Positions 50,684 to 59,594 of a DNA stretch of 64,000 bases are shown one piece after another. Source of the stretch: Pseudomonas maumuensis (GTDB lineage Bacteria; Pseudomonadota; Gammaproteobacteria; Pseudomonadales; Pseudomonadaceae); the NCBI RefSeq assembly GCF_019139675.1, contig NZ_CP077077.1:2728001-2792000 (forward strand), in the 5' to 3' direction. The position numbers were made by a program, and so were the translations under genes. Position 1 is the first letter of the stretch; every line of letters starts with the position of its first letter. The notes below the pieces were generated by a model. It searched no databases and was not told the origin of the DNA. It saw nothing but the letters and a program-made list of their open reading frames with translations.

Positions 50684-53154
50684 CAGGCGATTCCCAACTG
50701 CTTGCGCATGCGCACGGTGATGGACTGCCGGGTCTTGGCCATGTCCGCCCATGGGTCGTCCACCTCGGCCAGCCGCGCCTGCAGGTTGCCGATGTGCCAC
50801 TGGTTGGCGCCCTTGAGCTGGGTCAGCTCTTCGCGCCAGATCGGCACCGACACCGGCAGGCCTTCGCGGGCACGCAGCGAATACGCCGCGACCGTGGTGG
50901 CGCCCTTGCCGTTGCGCAGGTAGTCGATGAAGATCCGTCCGACCCGGTTGCGGGGCCCGGAGACGGCGCTGAGCCGCTCCGGGAACAGGCCCGCCATATG
51001 CTCGACGAGGGCATGGCTGAAGTCCTTCACTTCATCCCAACCGGCGCGGCGGGTCAGTGGCACCACCAGGTGCATGCCCTTGCCGCCGCTGGTCTTGAGG
51101 AACACCTTCAGGCCCAGCTCATCGAGCAGGGTGAGGGTCAGCTGAGTGGCTTCGAGCATGGCTTTCCAGGGCAATGCCGGATCGGGATCGAGGTCGAGGA
51201 CGAAGCGGTCGGGCTTGTCGAAATCCTTGTCGGTGGCATTCCAGGTGTGCAGCTCGAGCATGTTCATCTGCACCGCGCCCAACAGGCTGTCGGCGCGGTT
51301 GAGCACCATCGCCGCCTGGCCGGCCTGCGCCTTGCTGTAGCTGCGCAGCGCCGGGATGTGCAGCTGGCCGGCGTTCTTCTGGAAGAACAGTTCGCCGCCC
51401 AGGCCGTCCGGTGCGCGCACCAGCGCCACGGGGCGGTCCTTGAGCTGCGGCAGCAGCCAGTCGGCGACCTGGGCGTAGTACTCGGCGACCTGGCGCTTGG
51501 TGGTGCCGTTGCTGGCGTCGACCACGCGGTCGGGGTGGGTCAGGCGCAGGCTGCCGAGGGGCTCGGCGGGGGGCTGCGCGGCGCGCTTGGCGGGCATGGC
51601 ACGCTCCAGGTCGATGGCGGTGGCGGGTTTGTCGTCGCGCAGGCCGTGGAACACCGAGTGGCGGACGATGCCTTCGCGGGTCATCTGGGCGTAGGCGACT
51701 TCGGCCAGCAATTGCGGCTTGAGCCAATGCACGCCACGGGCCTCGGCGCCACGGGGCGGCTTGGGCAAGGCCGGCTTGTCGACTTCCAGGGGCTTGAGGC
51801 GGGCATGCAGGCTGTCCAGCGTGGTGGTGCTGAACCCGGTGCCGACCTTGCCGGCATAGCGCAGCTGGCCGCTGTCGTTGTCGTGCAGAGCCAGCAACAG
51901 GGCGCCGAACGCGTTGCGGCTGCCTTTGGGGTCGGTGTAGCCGACGATCACGAACTCCTGGCGCTGCTTGCACTTGAGCTTGATCCAGTCGCTGCTGCGC
52001 CGGCCCACGTAGGGGCTGTCGGCGCGCTTGCCGATCAGGCCTTCGAGCTTGAGGCGGCAGGCGCTGTCGAGCAGCGAGTCAACTGGCTCGGTGAAGTCGG
52101 CGGAGAACTTGAGGAGGTCCGAGGGCGTGTTTTCCAGCAGCCGGGCCAGGGTGGTGCGTCGCGCCTGCAGCGGTAGCTGGCGCAGGTCTTCGCCACCCAG
52201 GTAGGGCAGGTCGAACAGATAGTAGGTGATGCATTCGTCGTGCTCGGTGTCGAAGGCGTTCTGCAAGGCCTGGAAGTCGGCCACACCCTGGTCGTCGACC
52301 ACCACCATCTCGCCGTCGAGCCACGCCGAATCGAGCTCCAGCGCTTTCAAGGCCTCGACCTGGCGCGGCATCTTCGCACTCCAGTCGTGGCCATTGCGGG
52401 TGAACAGGCGCACATCCGCGCCTTCGATGCGGGCGAGGATGCGGTAGCCGTCGAACTTGACCTCGTAGTGCCAGTCACCGCTGGGCGGCGAATCGACCAG
52501 GGTGGCGAGTTGCGGCTGGAGCCTGTCCGGCAGGGCGACGAGGCTGGCCTTGGCCTTGCGTTTGTTGGGAGTGGCTGTTTTCGCAGGCCGGCGCGGCGGC
52601 AGGGTGCGGTCGCTCAGCACGCTGTCCGGCAGGGCTTCGACGATGCTGTAGTCGGTTTCGCTGCGGGCCTGGCCATCGTGGGACTTGACCAGCATCCACT
52701 GCTCCTTCTTGCCGGCCAGGTGGGTGCGGAACAGGTTCCAGACGCCCGACAGCTTTTCGCCCTGCAGACGGAAGCGCAGCTTGCCCTTGGCATAGGCCTC
52801 GCGTGGATCGCCCTCGGGCTCCCAGATACCGCGATCCCAGACGATCACGTCACCGGCGCCGTAGTGGCCTTCGGGGATATTGCCTTCGAAATCGGCGTAG
52901 TCCAGCGGGTGATCCTCGACATGCACGGCCAGGCGGCGGACCTTGGGGTCGAGCGAGGGGCCCTTGGGAATGGCCCAGCTTTTCAAGGTGCCATCGAGTT
53001 CCAGGCGAAAGTCGTAGTGCAGGTGACTGGCGTCGTGTTTCTGAATGCAGAACTGCAAGGCATGGGCCTTGCCCGTGCGGCCGCGTTTGCCGGCAGGTTC
53101 GGGCGTGGCGTTGAAGTCGCGCTTGCGCTGGTACTCCTGCAGGGGCTTGGCCAT
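50683..53154 (-). CDS. ligD: Multifunctional DNA ligase D (phosphoesterase-ligase-polymerase)
   Basis: An 823-residue protein with all three domains. The 3'-phosphoesterase has HDASHLHYDFRLELDG at 40-55. The ATP-dependent ligase has the nucleotidyl lysine K233 in EVKFDGYR. The C-terminal primase-polymerase (from about 540) has the metal Asp pair in FVLDLDPDPALPW. It repairs double-strand breaks with Ku. The start at 53154 gives the usual N-terminus (MAKPLQEYQRKRDFNATPEP). P. aeruginosa LigD has the same domain order. Confidence 0.96.
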   Translation of the reverse strand: MAKPLQEYQRKRDFNATPEPAGKRGRTGKAHALQFCIQKHDASHLHYDFRLELDGTLKSWAIPKGPSLDPKVRRLAVHVEDHPLDYADFEGNIPEGHYGAGDVIVWDRGIWEPEGDPREAYAKGKLRFRLQGEKLSGVWNLFRTHLAGKKEQWMLVKSHDGQARSETDYSIVEALPDSVLSDRTLPPRRPAKTATPNKRKAKASLVALPDRLQPQLATLVDSPPSGDWHYEVKFDGYRILARIEGADVRLFTRNGHDWSAKMPRQVEALKALELDSAWLDGEMVVVDDQGVADFQALQNAFDTEHDECITYYLFDLPYLGGEDLRQLPLQARRTTLARLLENTPSDLLKFSADFTEPVDSLLDSACRLKLEGLIGKRADSPYVGRRSSDWIKLKCKQRQEFVIVGYTDPKGSRNAFGALLLALHDNDSGQLRYAGKVGTGFSTTTLDSLHARLKPLEVDKPALPKPPRGAEARGVHWLKPQLLAEVAYAQMTREGIVRHSVFHGLRDDKPATAIDLERAMPAKRAAQPPAEPLGSLRLTHPDRVVDASNGTTKRQVAEYYAQVADWLLPQLKDRPVALVRAPDGLGGELFFQKNAGQLHIPALRSYSKAQAGQAAMVLNRADSLLGAVQMNMLELHTWNATDKDFDKPDRFVLDLDPDPALPWKAMLEATQLTLTLLDELGLKVFLKTSGGKGMHLVVPLTRRAGWDEVKDFSHALVEHMAGLFPERLSAVSGPRNRVGRIFIDYLRNGKGATTVAAYSLRAREGLPVSVPIWREELTQLKGANQWHIGNLQARLAEVDDPWADMAKTRQSITVRMRKQLGIA

Positions 53155-53310
53155 GGCGGGCTCCAAAACAGTTCGCGGGGTCTCTAGGTTGGGAGACAAG
53201 GCGGCTGGGCGGAGTTCAAAAAAGCGTGGGCAGCTGCTGTCTGAAGAAACTCTGAATCATTGGCGGGCAGGGGCAGTCGACCGAATGAGCCCACAAATCG
53301 GAGAGCGATC

Positions 53311-53772
53311 ATGCCCATCCCCGAAGACCCTAAGCCGACGGTCGAGATCGACGACACGCAAGACCGCATGGGCAGTGTCCATGAGCTGGATTTCAGCGAA
53401 CGCCGTGATGAACGCCGGGGCCGTATTGGCGACGAGCGACCGGCACGGGAGGTAGAGGAGGAGCATCCACCGAGACGCGTTGCCGAAAGTGGCATGACCG
53501 GTGGCGAGGCGCTGAGTGACAGCCTGCACGAGGACAATGTCACCCTCGATGACCTGAGCCCTGACACGCTGCTGGACGAGACCGGTGCCCGCGATCCGGA
53601 TGAGCCGGGCATGGCGGGCGGTCCGGCGGACAAGACCCTGCGCCATGTCGAGGCCCACGAGATCGGTGGCGGCATCGGCCTGGACGAGGCCGAACTGGCC
53701 CGCTCGGCGCCGTTGGACGGCGAGCCGTGGACCGACGAGGTCACCCCTGAAGACGAGCGGAGAGAACGCTGA
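53311..53772 (+). CDS. Acidic hydrophilic hypothetical protein
   Basis: A 153-residue, strongly charged protein (PIPEDPKPTVEIDDTQDRMG, then DERPAREVEEEHPPRRVAES) with conserved-looking C-terminal GGGIGLDEAELARSAPLDGE. It is probably disordered; no catalytic motif is seen. Its stop overlaps the metallothionein start by 1 base (TGATG), so the two are coupled. Divergent from ligD; the 156-bp gap probably holds both promoters. Confidence 0.75.
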   Translation: MPIPEDPKPTVEIDDTQDRMGSVHELDFSERRDERRGRIGDERPAREVEEEHPPRRVAESGMTGGEALSDSLHEDNVTLDDLSPDTLLDETGARDPDEPGMAGGPADKTLRHVEAHEIGGGIGLDEAELARSAPLDGEPWTDEVTPEDERRER

Positions 53773-54002
53773 TGAACGAGCAACGTTGTTCCTGCAACCA
53801 CTGTTCCTGCACCGTGGATGCCAATGCCGTGGTCCAGGATGGCAAGGCTTACTGCTGCGAAGCGTGTGCGACGGGGCATCGTAATGGTGAGCCTTGTCGC
53901 ATGGGGGATTGTAAATGTGGGGAAGTGAGTCAGCCGAAGGAGAGTAATGTCGATAACGCGTTGGATGAGACTTTTCCGGCGAGTGATCCTATTTCGCCTT
54001 GA
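53772..54002 (+). CDS. Pseudomonas-type bacterial metallothionein
   Basis: A 76-residue protein with ten cysteines (6, 8, 11, 13, 28, 29, 32, 42, 47, 49) and ligand histidines in the order CSCNHCSC, YCCEAC and CRMGDCKC. It should bind a zinc/cadmium cluster as in SmtA/BmtA/PmtA proteins. A C-terminal tail (SNVDNALDETFPASDPISP) is not part of the metal-binding fold and resembles short tails on other stress proteins. Coupled to the upstream acidic protein. Confidence 0.93.
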   Translation: MNEQRCSCNHCSCTVDANAVVQDGKAYCCEACATGHRNGEPCRMGDCKCGEVSQPKESNVDNALDETFPASDPISP

Positions 54003-54014
54003 TATTTATTTATA

Positions 54015-54055
54015 CAGCAGCCCTGTCGCCAATTAATTCGACGATAGGGCTGCTG
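54015..54055 (+). terminator. Hairpin after the metallothionein gene
   Basis: CAGCAGCCCTGTCG (54015-54028) pairs with CGATAGGGCTGCTG (54042-54055) with one G.U in a 14-bp stem. The loop is AT-rich. It begins 12 bases past the stop. A U-run on the right is not strong; the AT-rich stretch TATTTATTTATA is on its left. Confidence 0.5.
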
Positions 54056-54114
54056 CCCACTAAAATTACATACCTTCACCCACACTAAAACCTTCAGCTC
54101 TTGCTCTTGCTCTT

Positions 54115-54277
54115 GCTTTTGCTTCTAAGTGCGCGATAGTTCAGGCGACACAAATTGCTCTTGCTCTTGCTCTTGCTCTTGCTCTTGCTCTTGCTCTTGC
54201 TCTTGCTCTTGCTCTTGCTCTTGCTCTTGCTCTGCTTTTGCTTCTAAGTGCGCGATAGTTCAGGCGACACAAATTGC
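54115..54277. repeat. 44-bp direct repeat flanking a hexanucleotide array
   Basis: Two identical 44-bp copies (54115-54158 and 54234-54277), each beginning GCTTTTGCTTCTAAGTGCGC and ending GACACAAATTGC, bracket the longer GCTCTT array. A short (GCTCTT)3 run at 54097-54114 precedes the first copy. The structure suggests unequal duplication or slippage. Confidence 0.85.
54157..54233. repeat. (GCTCTT)n hexanucleotide tandem array
   Basis: Twelve perfect GCTCTT units (54157-54228) followed by a partial unit. No gene spans it. In one frame it would encode alternating Ser-Cys, which looks spurious. Confidence 0.95.
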
Positions 54278-54902
54278 GACTTCAGGAGGCCGAACGGAGG
54301 TCTTGCGGAGGGAGGTGACGGGCATGGATGCCCGTCAAGCGCTGCGCCCCAGGATGGGGCGTTCAGCGCGGTCCTCCCGGGAGCAAGGCCGGAGTGAGGG
54401 GACCCCGGAGCGAAGCGTAGGGGCCGGATGAATGGAGCGAGCATTTTTTGGTTCCTTTTTGATGCTTCAAAAAGGGACCCGCCGTAAGGGCGGAAAGGTG
54501 ATTATGCGTCACCGTCGAAAATGAATGCGCATATAACTTTCAAAACACACACTGTGTAAGTCAAAGTCAAAGTCAAAGTCAAAGTCAAAGTCAAAGTCAA
54601 AGTCAAAGTCAAAGTCAAAGTCAATCGGCATCGGTTTTTATAGTTATAAGTGCATTCATTTACGATGTCGACGCATACTCACCTTTTCGCCTTTACGGCG
54701 AGTTCCTTTTTGTCGTGGCAAAAAGGAACCAAAAACCGTGCGCTCCATTCATCCGGCCCTCCGCTTCGCTCCGGGTTCCCTCACTCCGGCCTTGCTCCCG
54801 GGAGGACCGCGCTGAACGCCCCATCCTGGGGCGCAGCGCTTGACGGGCATCCATGCCCGTCACCTCCCTCCGCAAGGCCTGCGTTCGGCCTCCTGAAGTC
54901 GC
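54276..54902. repeat. 627-bp imperfect palindromic element
   Basis: The left arm (about 54276-54540) and right arm (about 54641-54902) are near-identical inverted copies. The outer roughly 190 bp is the best matched (GCGACTTCAGGAGGCCGAAC at the edge, then GACGGGCATGGATGCCCGTC), and the match continues more loosely into the centre. Smaller hairpins nest inside. The 100-bp centre holds an 11-unit AAGTCA array. No transposase is present, so it looks like two copies of a non-autonomous intergenic repeat in opposite orientation. Confidence 0.8.
54558..54623. repeat. (AAGTCA)11 hexanucleotide tandem array
   Basis: Eleven perfect AAGTCA units lie in the centre of the palindromic element. They would be the loop region if the arms extrude or fold. 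Confidence 0.95.
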
Positions 54903-54967
54903 GAAGTTACGGGCGGCGCCTGCACTGGCGCAGCTGTCGCTAGCGGGCTTCGGGGGTAGACTCCTGA

Positions 54968-55047
<80 letters not shown>

Positions 55048-55064
55048 GACCCCACACGTTCGCG

Positions 55065-55493
55065 TCAATGCGTCTGCCAGATCCCATTGTTGCGTTCGCA
55101 ATCACTACGCGCCTGCCCCAGGCTTGGGGTGTCGTAGTAGTAGGTGATGATCCGCGCATCCTTGGGCACAGCCGGCCGGGTCGAGGGCTCGCCGCGCCCT
55201 GCGGCATCAGGATTGGCCAGGGTCTCCTGGGTCAGCGGGGCGATGCAGCTGCCCACGCTGCCATCGGCGCAACGCTCGACCTTGCGTTTCTGGCTGTTGA
55301 GCATCTCCTTGCTCTCGTTGCTGCACGACCAGGCAATCGCTTCGGCAGGCATGTTGCCGTAGCTGTAGCAGGTATGCCGCTGCACCGGCTTGACCGCCTC
55401 GCTGGACGAGCGAGTGACCACATCGCAACCCTCGGCCAGGACCTGCCCGCTGAGCAGGCTGCCCAGCAAAGCCACACACACAATGAACCGCAT
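55065..55493 (-). CDS. Secreted hypothetical protein with conserved cysteines (142 aa)
   Basis: A 142-residue protein with signal peptide (FIVCVALLGSLLSGQVLAEG) and six cysteines in the mature part (EGCDVV, HTCYSY, WSCSNE, ERCADG, GSCIAP, SDCERN), likely in disulfides. No family recognised. It precedes the ybhN-clsB-ybhP set on the same strand, starting 27 bases downstream of ybhN's stop. Confidence 0.75.
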   Translation of the reverse strand: MRFIVCVALLGSLLSGQVLAEGCDVVTRSSSEAVKPVQRHTCYSYGNMPAEAIAWSCSNESKEMLNSQKRKVERCADGSVGSCIAPLTQETLANPDAAGRGEPSTRPAVPKDARIITYYYDTPSLGQARSDCERNNGIWQTH

Positions 55494-55520
55494 GACGAAC
55501 CTCCCGGGCCCGTGAGGCCC

Positions 55521-56480
55521 TCAGCGCTTGTCCAGGGCCGGCCCGGCCTGTCGGCGCAGGGCCTTGGCGCGCTTTTCCAGAATCAGGTAGGTGATCACCG
55601 CCAGCAACAGCGGGATCAGGTAGTACAGCGTCCGATACCCCAGCAATGCGGCCACCAGCGTGCCCTGGCCCAGTTGCCCATGCAGCAAGGCAAGGAACAC
55701 CGCCTCCAGCACCCCCAGCCCGGCAGGGATATGCGCCACCACCCCCGCCACGCAGCTGATCAGCAATACCCCCAGTACCGACGGATAGAACAGCTCCGGC
55801 GGCAGCAGCAGGTGGATCAGCGCCGCCATCAACGCCCAGTTGCTCGCGCCCAGCGCCACCTGGCACAACGCCAGGCGCAGGCTCGGCAAGGTCACTTCGT
55901 GCCCGCGCAGGTGCCAGGTGCGTCGCTTGGCGAAGGCACAGGCGAGCAGGTAGCCGGCCGCGACCGCCACCATCAGCACACCGATCAGGCGCAGGCCGCC
56001 GGCCCCGACCGCCCAGCTTGCCGGCAGCTTGACCAGGCCCAGGGCGAACACCGTGCCGGCCAGCAGCAGATAGCCCATCCAGTTGGTCAACAGCCCCAGG
56101 GTGAGGATGCGGGTGATGGTCGCGGTGTCCAGCCCCAGCCGGCTGTACAGGCGATAGCGCAGGGCTACGCCGCCAACCCAGGTGGTGAAGTTGAGGTTGA
56201 ACGCATAGCAGACGAACGCCACCGGCAGCACCTGGCGGGCCGGCAAGCGGTGGCCGGTGTAGGCGCGGGCGAGCAGGTCGTAGCTGGCGAACACCAGGTA
56301 GCTGCACAGGGCCAGCAACAGCCCCAGGGCCAGGGTCGAGGGCCGGTAGGCCAGCAGCGACTGGCGCACTTCGTTCCAGTCCAGGTTGCGTGCCAGGGTG
56401 AACAGCAGCACCGGGATCAGCACCAGGAACAGCAGGGTGAGCAGGCGCATGCCCCAGGTCTTCCAGCGTGGCTTGGCCAT
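55521..56480 (-). CDS. ybhN: YbhN-like membrane protein (lysylphosphatidylglycerol synthase TM-type)
   Basis: A 319-residue protein with about eight membrane helices, of the UPF0104/LPG-synthetase-TM family: NFTTWVGGVALRYRLYSRLG, TLGLLTNWMGYLLLAGTVFA, AHIPAGLGVLEAVFLALLHG. It lacks the aminoacyl-transferase domain. Start 56480 overlaps the clsB stop by 1 base. The ybhP-clsB-ybhN order is the same as in E. coli, so it probably acts in phospholipid handling. Confidence 0.9.
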   Translation of the reverse strand: MAKPRWKTWGMRLLTLLFLVLIPVLLFTLARNLDWNEVRQSLLAYRPSTLALGLLLALCSYLVFASYDLLARAYTGHRLPARQVLPVAFVCYAFNLNFTTWVGGVALRYRLYSRLGLDTATITRILTLGLLTNWMGYLLLAGTVFALGLVKLPASWAVGAGGLRLIGVLMVAVAAGYLLACAFAKRRTWHLRGHEVTLPSLRLALCQVALGASNWALMAALIHLLLPPELFYPSVLGVLLISCVAGVVAHIPAGLGVLEAVFLALLHGQLGQGTLVAALLGYRTLYYLIPLLLAVITYLILEKRAKALRRQAGPALDKR

Positions 56481-57682
56481 CAGGTCTTGCCCCCGTTGAA
56501 GTCCGCCGGCGCTTCGCTGTCCGCTTGCAGCGACTGCAGGCGCTGCCGGTGCGCGGGGAACCAGCCGGCGATGCGCGGGAAGTAGCGGGTGATGTGAAAG
56601 CCCAGGAAGATCAACGGCGCGCGCCACCAGTAGCCACGCACCATGCGTTCCAGGGTCACGCGCTTGCAGTGCGCGGCGGTCAGTTCGCTCAGGTGCCGGT
56701 ACAGGCCATCGTTGAAGGCGCGGTCGCGGATCATCAGGTTGGCTTCGAGGTTGAACGACAGGCTCAGCGGATCGAGGTTGCTCGAGCCCACGGTGGACCA
56801 CTCGTCGTCCACCAGCGCCACCTTGCCATGCAGCGGGCGCTGGCAGTACTCATGGATTTCTACGTCATCGCGCAACAGGTAGTTGTAGAGCAGGCGCGAT
56901 AGCGCGCGGACCCAGCGCATGTCCGGTTGCCCCTGCAGGATCAGGGTCACCGCCACACCGCGACGGGCAGCGTTGCGCAGCTCGCGCAGCAAGCGGTAGC
57001 CGGGAAAGAAATAGGCGTTGGCGACGACGATGCGGTGCCGGGCTTCACGGAAAACCTGCAGGTAGCACGCCTCGATGTCGGTGCGATGGCGACGGTTGTC
57101 GCGCTCCACCAGCACGGCGCTGGCCGAGCCGGCGTTGTCACCACCCGGCACCACTGCGCTTGGGCCGCCCAGCACCGGGGCAAGCATCCGGCAACTGGAG
57201 GCGTGAACCTGGGCCACCACTGGGCCTGTGACCTCCACCGCATAGTCCTGCTTGGCCTGCGGGCCGAAGTCGCCGAGGTGGTCGGCACTGTAGTTGATAC
57301 CGCCAATGAACGCGCGCTGGCCGTCGATCACCAGGATCTTGCGGTGCAGGCGCCGGAACAGGTTGGTGCGCATGCCGGCCAGGCGCGGTTGCGGGTCGAA
57401 CGCGTGGAAGCGCACCCCAGCCTCGGTCATCGAGGAAACAAACCCGTCAGGCAGGTCGGCGGTGCCGTAGCCGTCGACCGCCACCTCTACCCGCACACCG
57501 CGCCGCGCCGCATCGATCAACGCCAGGCGCAGCGGCTGGCCGACCTTGTCGTCGTAGATAATGAAGGTTTCCAGGAGAATTTCTTCCCGCGCCTGGGCCA
57601 TCGCCTCGAATACGCGCGGGTAGTACTGCTCGCCGTTGATCAGCAGTTCGACGTGATTGCCGTCGCTCCAGGCCTGTTTCAT
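56480..57682 (-). CDS. clsB: Cardiolipin synthase B-like phospholipase D protein
   Basis: A 400-residue PLD-superfamily protein with two HKD motifs: FRRLHRKILVIDGQRAFIGG and RPLHGKVALVDDEWSTVGSS followed by NLDPLSLSFN. It makes cardiolipin from phosphatidylglycerol and/or phosphatidylethanolamine. ATG 57682 overlaps the upstream YbhP-like gene by 4 bases; YbhN follows. Length agrees with E. coli ClsB (about 413). Confidence 0.92.
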   Translation of the reverse strand: MKQAWSDGNHVELLINGEQYYPRVFEAMAQAREEILLETFIIYDDKVGQPLRLALIDAARRGVRVEVAVDGYGTADLPDGFVSSMTEAGVRFHAFDPQPRLAGMRTNLFRRLHRKILVIDGQRAFIGGINYSADHLGDFGPQAKQDYAVEVTGPVVAQVHASSCRMLAPVLGGPSAVVPGGDNAGSASAVLVERDNRRHRTDIEACYLQVFREARHRIVVANAYFFPGYRLLRELRNAARRGVAVTLILQGQPDMRWVRALSRLLYNYLLRDDVEIHEYCQRPLHGKVALVDDEWSTVGSSNLDPLSLSFNLEANLMIRDRAFNDGLYRHLSELTAAHCKRVTLERMVRGYWWRAPLIFLGFHITRYFPRIAGWFPAHRQRLQSLQADSEAPADFNGGKT

Positions 57683-58452
57683 AGCGTCACCTGCGCCACC
57701 AGCGGGGCATGGTCGGAGAGGTGCGACCATGGGTACCTGGACAACACCCGAGCCTCGCATGCCTGGGCATTGCGCAGGTAGATGCGGTCCAGGCGCAGCA
57801 GCGGCAGGCGCGCGGGAAAGCTGCGCGCCGGCCTGCCGAAGGCTTCGACCAGAGACGCCGACAACCGCGCATCGGCCTTCAGCCGCCAGTCGTTGAAGTC
57901 GCCGGCGACGATGACCGGCTCATCCGGCGGCAGGCGCTCGAGCAAAGCCAGCAACAGGTCGACCTGACGCTGGCGGTGCTCCTCGCGCAGGCCCAGGTGT
58001 ACGCAGACGGCATGCACCTGCTCATGGCCGGGCACTTCGAGCTGGCAGTGCAACAGGCCGCGCTCCTCGTTGCCATGGATCGACACGTCGAGGTTGTCGT
58101 AGGCGCGGATCGGAAACTTTGAAAGCAGCGCGTTGCCATGGTCGCCATGGGGATAGACCGCGTTGCGTCCGTAGGCGAACTGCGGCCACATGCTGTCGGC
58201 GAGGAACTCGTACTGCGGGGTCTGCGGCCAGGTGGGGTGGCGCTCGGCATGTCGCTGATGGCTGCCATGCACCTCCTGCAGGAACACCAGGTCGGCGCCG
58301 GTGGCGCGCACCGCCTCGCGCAGCTCCGGCAGGATGAAGCGGCGGTTGAACAGGGTGAAGCCCTTGTGAACGTTGAGGGTCAGCACCGTCAGGCGGTGTA
58401 CGGCGGTCACCTTGTCGATGATGCAGTCGGGGGCGGGCAGGGTGCCGTTCAT
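57679..58452 (-). CDS. ybhP: YbhP-like endonuclease/exonuclease/phosphatase-family protein
   Basis: A 257-residue EEP-fold protein: LTVLTLNVHKGFTLFNRRFI, LVFLQEVHGSHQRHAERHPT, PVIVAGDFNDWRLKADARLS, LSDHAPLVAQVTL. Metal and catalytic residues are present. It is cytosolic and coupled by 4-base overlaps to clsB and the DUF72 gene. The substrate is probably a phosphodiester, possibly a lipid head-group. Confidence 0.9.
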   Translation of the reverse strand: MNGTLPAPDCIIDKVTAVHRLTVLTLNVHKGFTLFNRRFILPELREAVRATGADLVFLQEVHGSHQRHAERHPTWPQTPQYEFLADSMWPQFAYGRNAVYPHGDHGNALLSKFPIRAYDNLDVSIHGNEERGLLHCQLEVPGHEQVHAVCVHLGLREEHRQRQVDLLLALLERLPPDEPVIVAGDFNDWRLKADARLSASLVEAFGRPARSFPARLPLLRLDRIYLRNAQACEARVLSRYPWSHLSDHAPLVAQVTL

Positions 58453-59366
58453 AGCGACTCCTGCGGCTCGACGCCGGGCTCGGTCACCAGTTCGCCGTCG
58501 AGGCCGAGCTTGCCCAGCAGGCGACGGGCATCGTAGGGAGCATGGACTTTCTGGTCATTGTCGAAGTAGCAGTAGACGTCACGGGAGGCGCGTTTTGCCG
58601 GGGCGCGACCCACGACACGCCGGGCATCCTCCGGCTGGCCACCTGCGGCCCAGGCCTGGATACGCAGACGCCAGCGGCGCAAGGCGCTGGCGGTGTAGCC
58701 GCTGCTGTAGAGCTCGACATCGCCATGCAGGCGCAGGTAGACGAAATCGGCCGTGACTTCCTCGACATAGGGCCATTTGCCGGCGCTGTCGGCGACTACC
58801 AGCGCGACCTTGTGCTTGCGCAGCAGGGTGATGAAGGTGTCGCAGAGGAAGCTCGGGTGGCGAATCTCCACGGCATGGCGCAAGCGTGTATTGCCGCGGA
58901 TGGCGGTACCACCGTTGTCCTGCAGGCGCTCGGCGGCCTGCCTGGCACACGCACGTGCGGCCTTGCGGTCGCGGGGTAGCAAAGCGAGGAAATCGCTGAA
59001 GCGCTGGGCGTCGAACTTCATGCTCGGCGGAAACTGCCAGAGGAATGGCCCCAGCTTGTCGCCCAGCAACAACGGCCCCGAGGCAAAGAAGTTGGCCAGC
59101 GGCTCGTCGATGTCGCGCAGCCGTCGCACATGGGTGATATAGCGCGGCGCCTTGACCGAGAAAACGAACCCTTCCGGGGTTGCATCGCGCCACTGGCGGT
59201 AGCGCTCGGGGGTCTGCAACGCGTAGAACGAGCCATTGATCTCGATGCTGTTCACCGCCCGCGAGGCGAACGCCAGCTCATCGTCCTGGCGCAGACCCTT
59301 GGGGTAGAAGTCCCTGCGCCATGGGCCATAGCGCCAACCGGAAATACCAATGCGGATCTCGCTCAC
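58449..59366 (-). CDS. DUF72 (YecE-like) protein
   Basis: A 305-residue TIM-barrel-like protein with the DUF72 start EIRIGISGWRYGPWRRDFYP, then INSIEINGSFYALQTPERYR, GFVFSVKAPRYITHVRRLRD and FLWQFPPSMKFDAQRF. Function unknown. First gene of the ybhP-clsB-ybhN operon on the minus strand (4-base overlap with ybhP). Its promoter would lie in 59367-59553. Confidence 0.92.
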   Translation of the reverse strand: MSEIRIGISGWRYGPWRRDFYPKGLRQDDELAFASRAVNSIEINGSFYALQTPERYRQWRDATPEGFVFSVKAPRYITHVRRLRDIDEPLANFFASGPLLLGDKLGPFLWQFPPSMKFDAQRFSDFLALLPRDRKAARACARQAAERLQDNGGTAIRGNTRLRHAVEIRHPSFLCDTFITLLRKHKVALVVADSAGKWPYVEEVTADFVYLRLHGDVELYSSGYTASALRRWRLRIQAWAAGGQPEDARRVVGRAPAKRASRDVYCYFDNDQKVHAPYDARRLLGKLGLDGELVTEPGVEPQESL

Positions 59367-59553
59367 GAGGGCTCCCTACGTTCGTGTACTCATCATTAGC
59401 GACCGGTAGCGGGGCGGGAGGGTTCATCAGGGTTGACGAGTGGTGCTGCTGCAGGAATCTGAACTGCGGAGCCTTCGGAGGATGCCGGTGGCTGGGGCAC
59501 GAATCTCGTGAAGGGGTTAACTGCCTTACGTTCCGCCAGCACAGCAACGATCC

Positions 59554-59577
59554 CCAGGGCGAACGCTGTCGCCCTGG
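59554..59577 (-). terminator. Hairpin after the 100-residue hydrophilic gene
   Basis: CCAGGGCGA (59554-59562) pairs perfectly with TCGCCCTGG (59569-59577). It lies 18 bases past the stop of the minus-strand gene at 59595. A short T-run (CCCTTTT) flanks it only on the plus strand. Confidence 0.5.
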
Positions 59578-59594
59578 TTGGACCCTTTTAGGCA

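Noticed and set aside
50794..52176. Long plus-strand open frame opposite ligD
   Set aside because: Antisense shadow; the minus-strand frame carries all LigD motifs and the plus frame shows none.
54129..54431. Open frame with a long alternating Ser-Cys run
   Set aside because: It is a translation of the (GCTCTT)n array followed by the repeat element; no ribosome binding site or conserved domain, and the Ser-Cys run comes only from the hexamer.
54244..54943. Small open frames in the arms of the palindromic element
   Set aside because: The inverted arms give similar peptides from both strands, as expected of a repeat; no start signals or family match.
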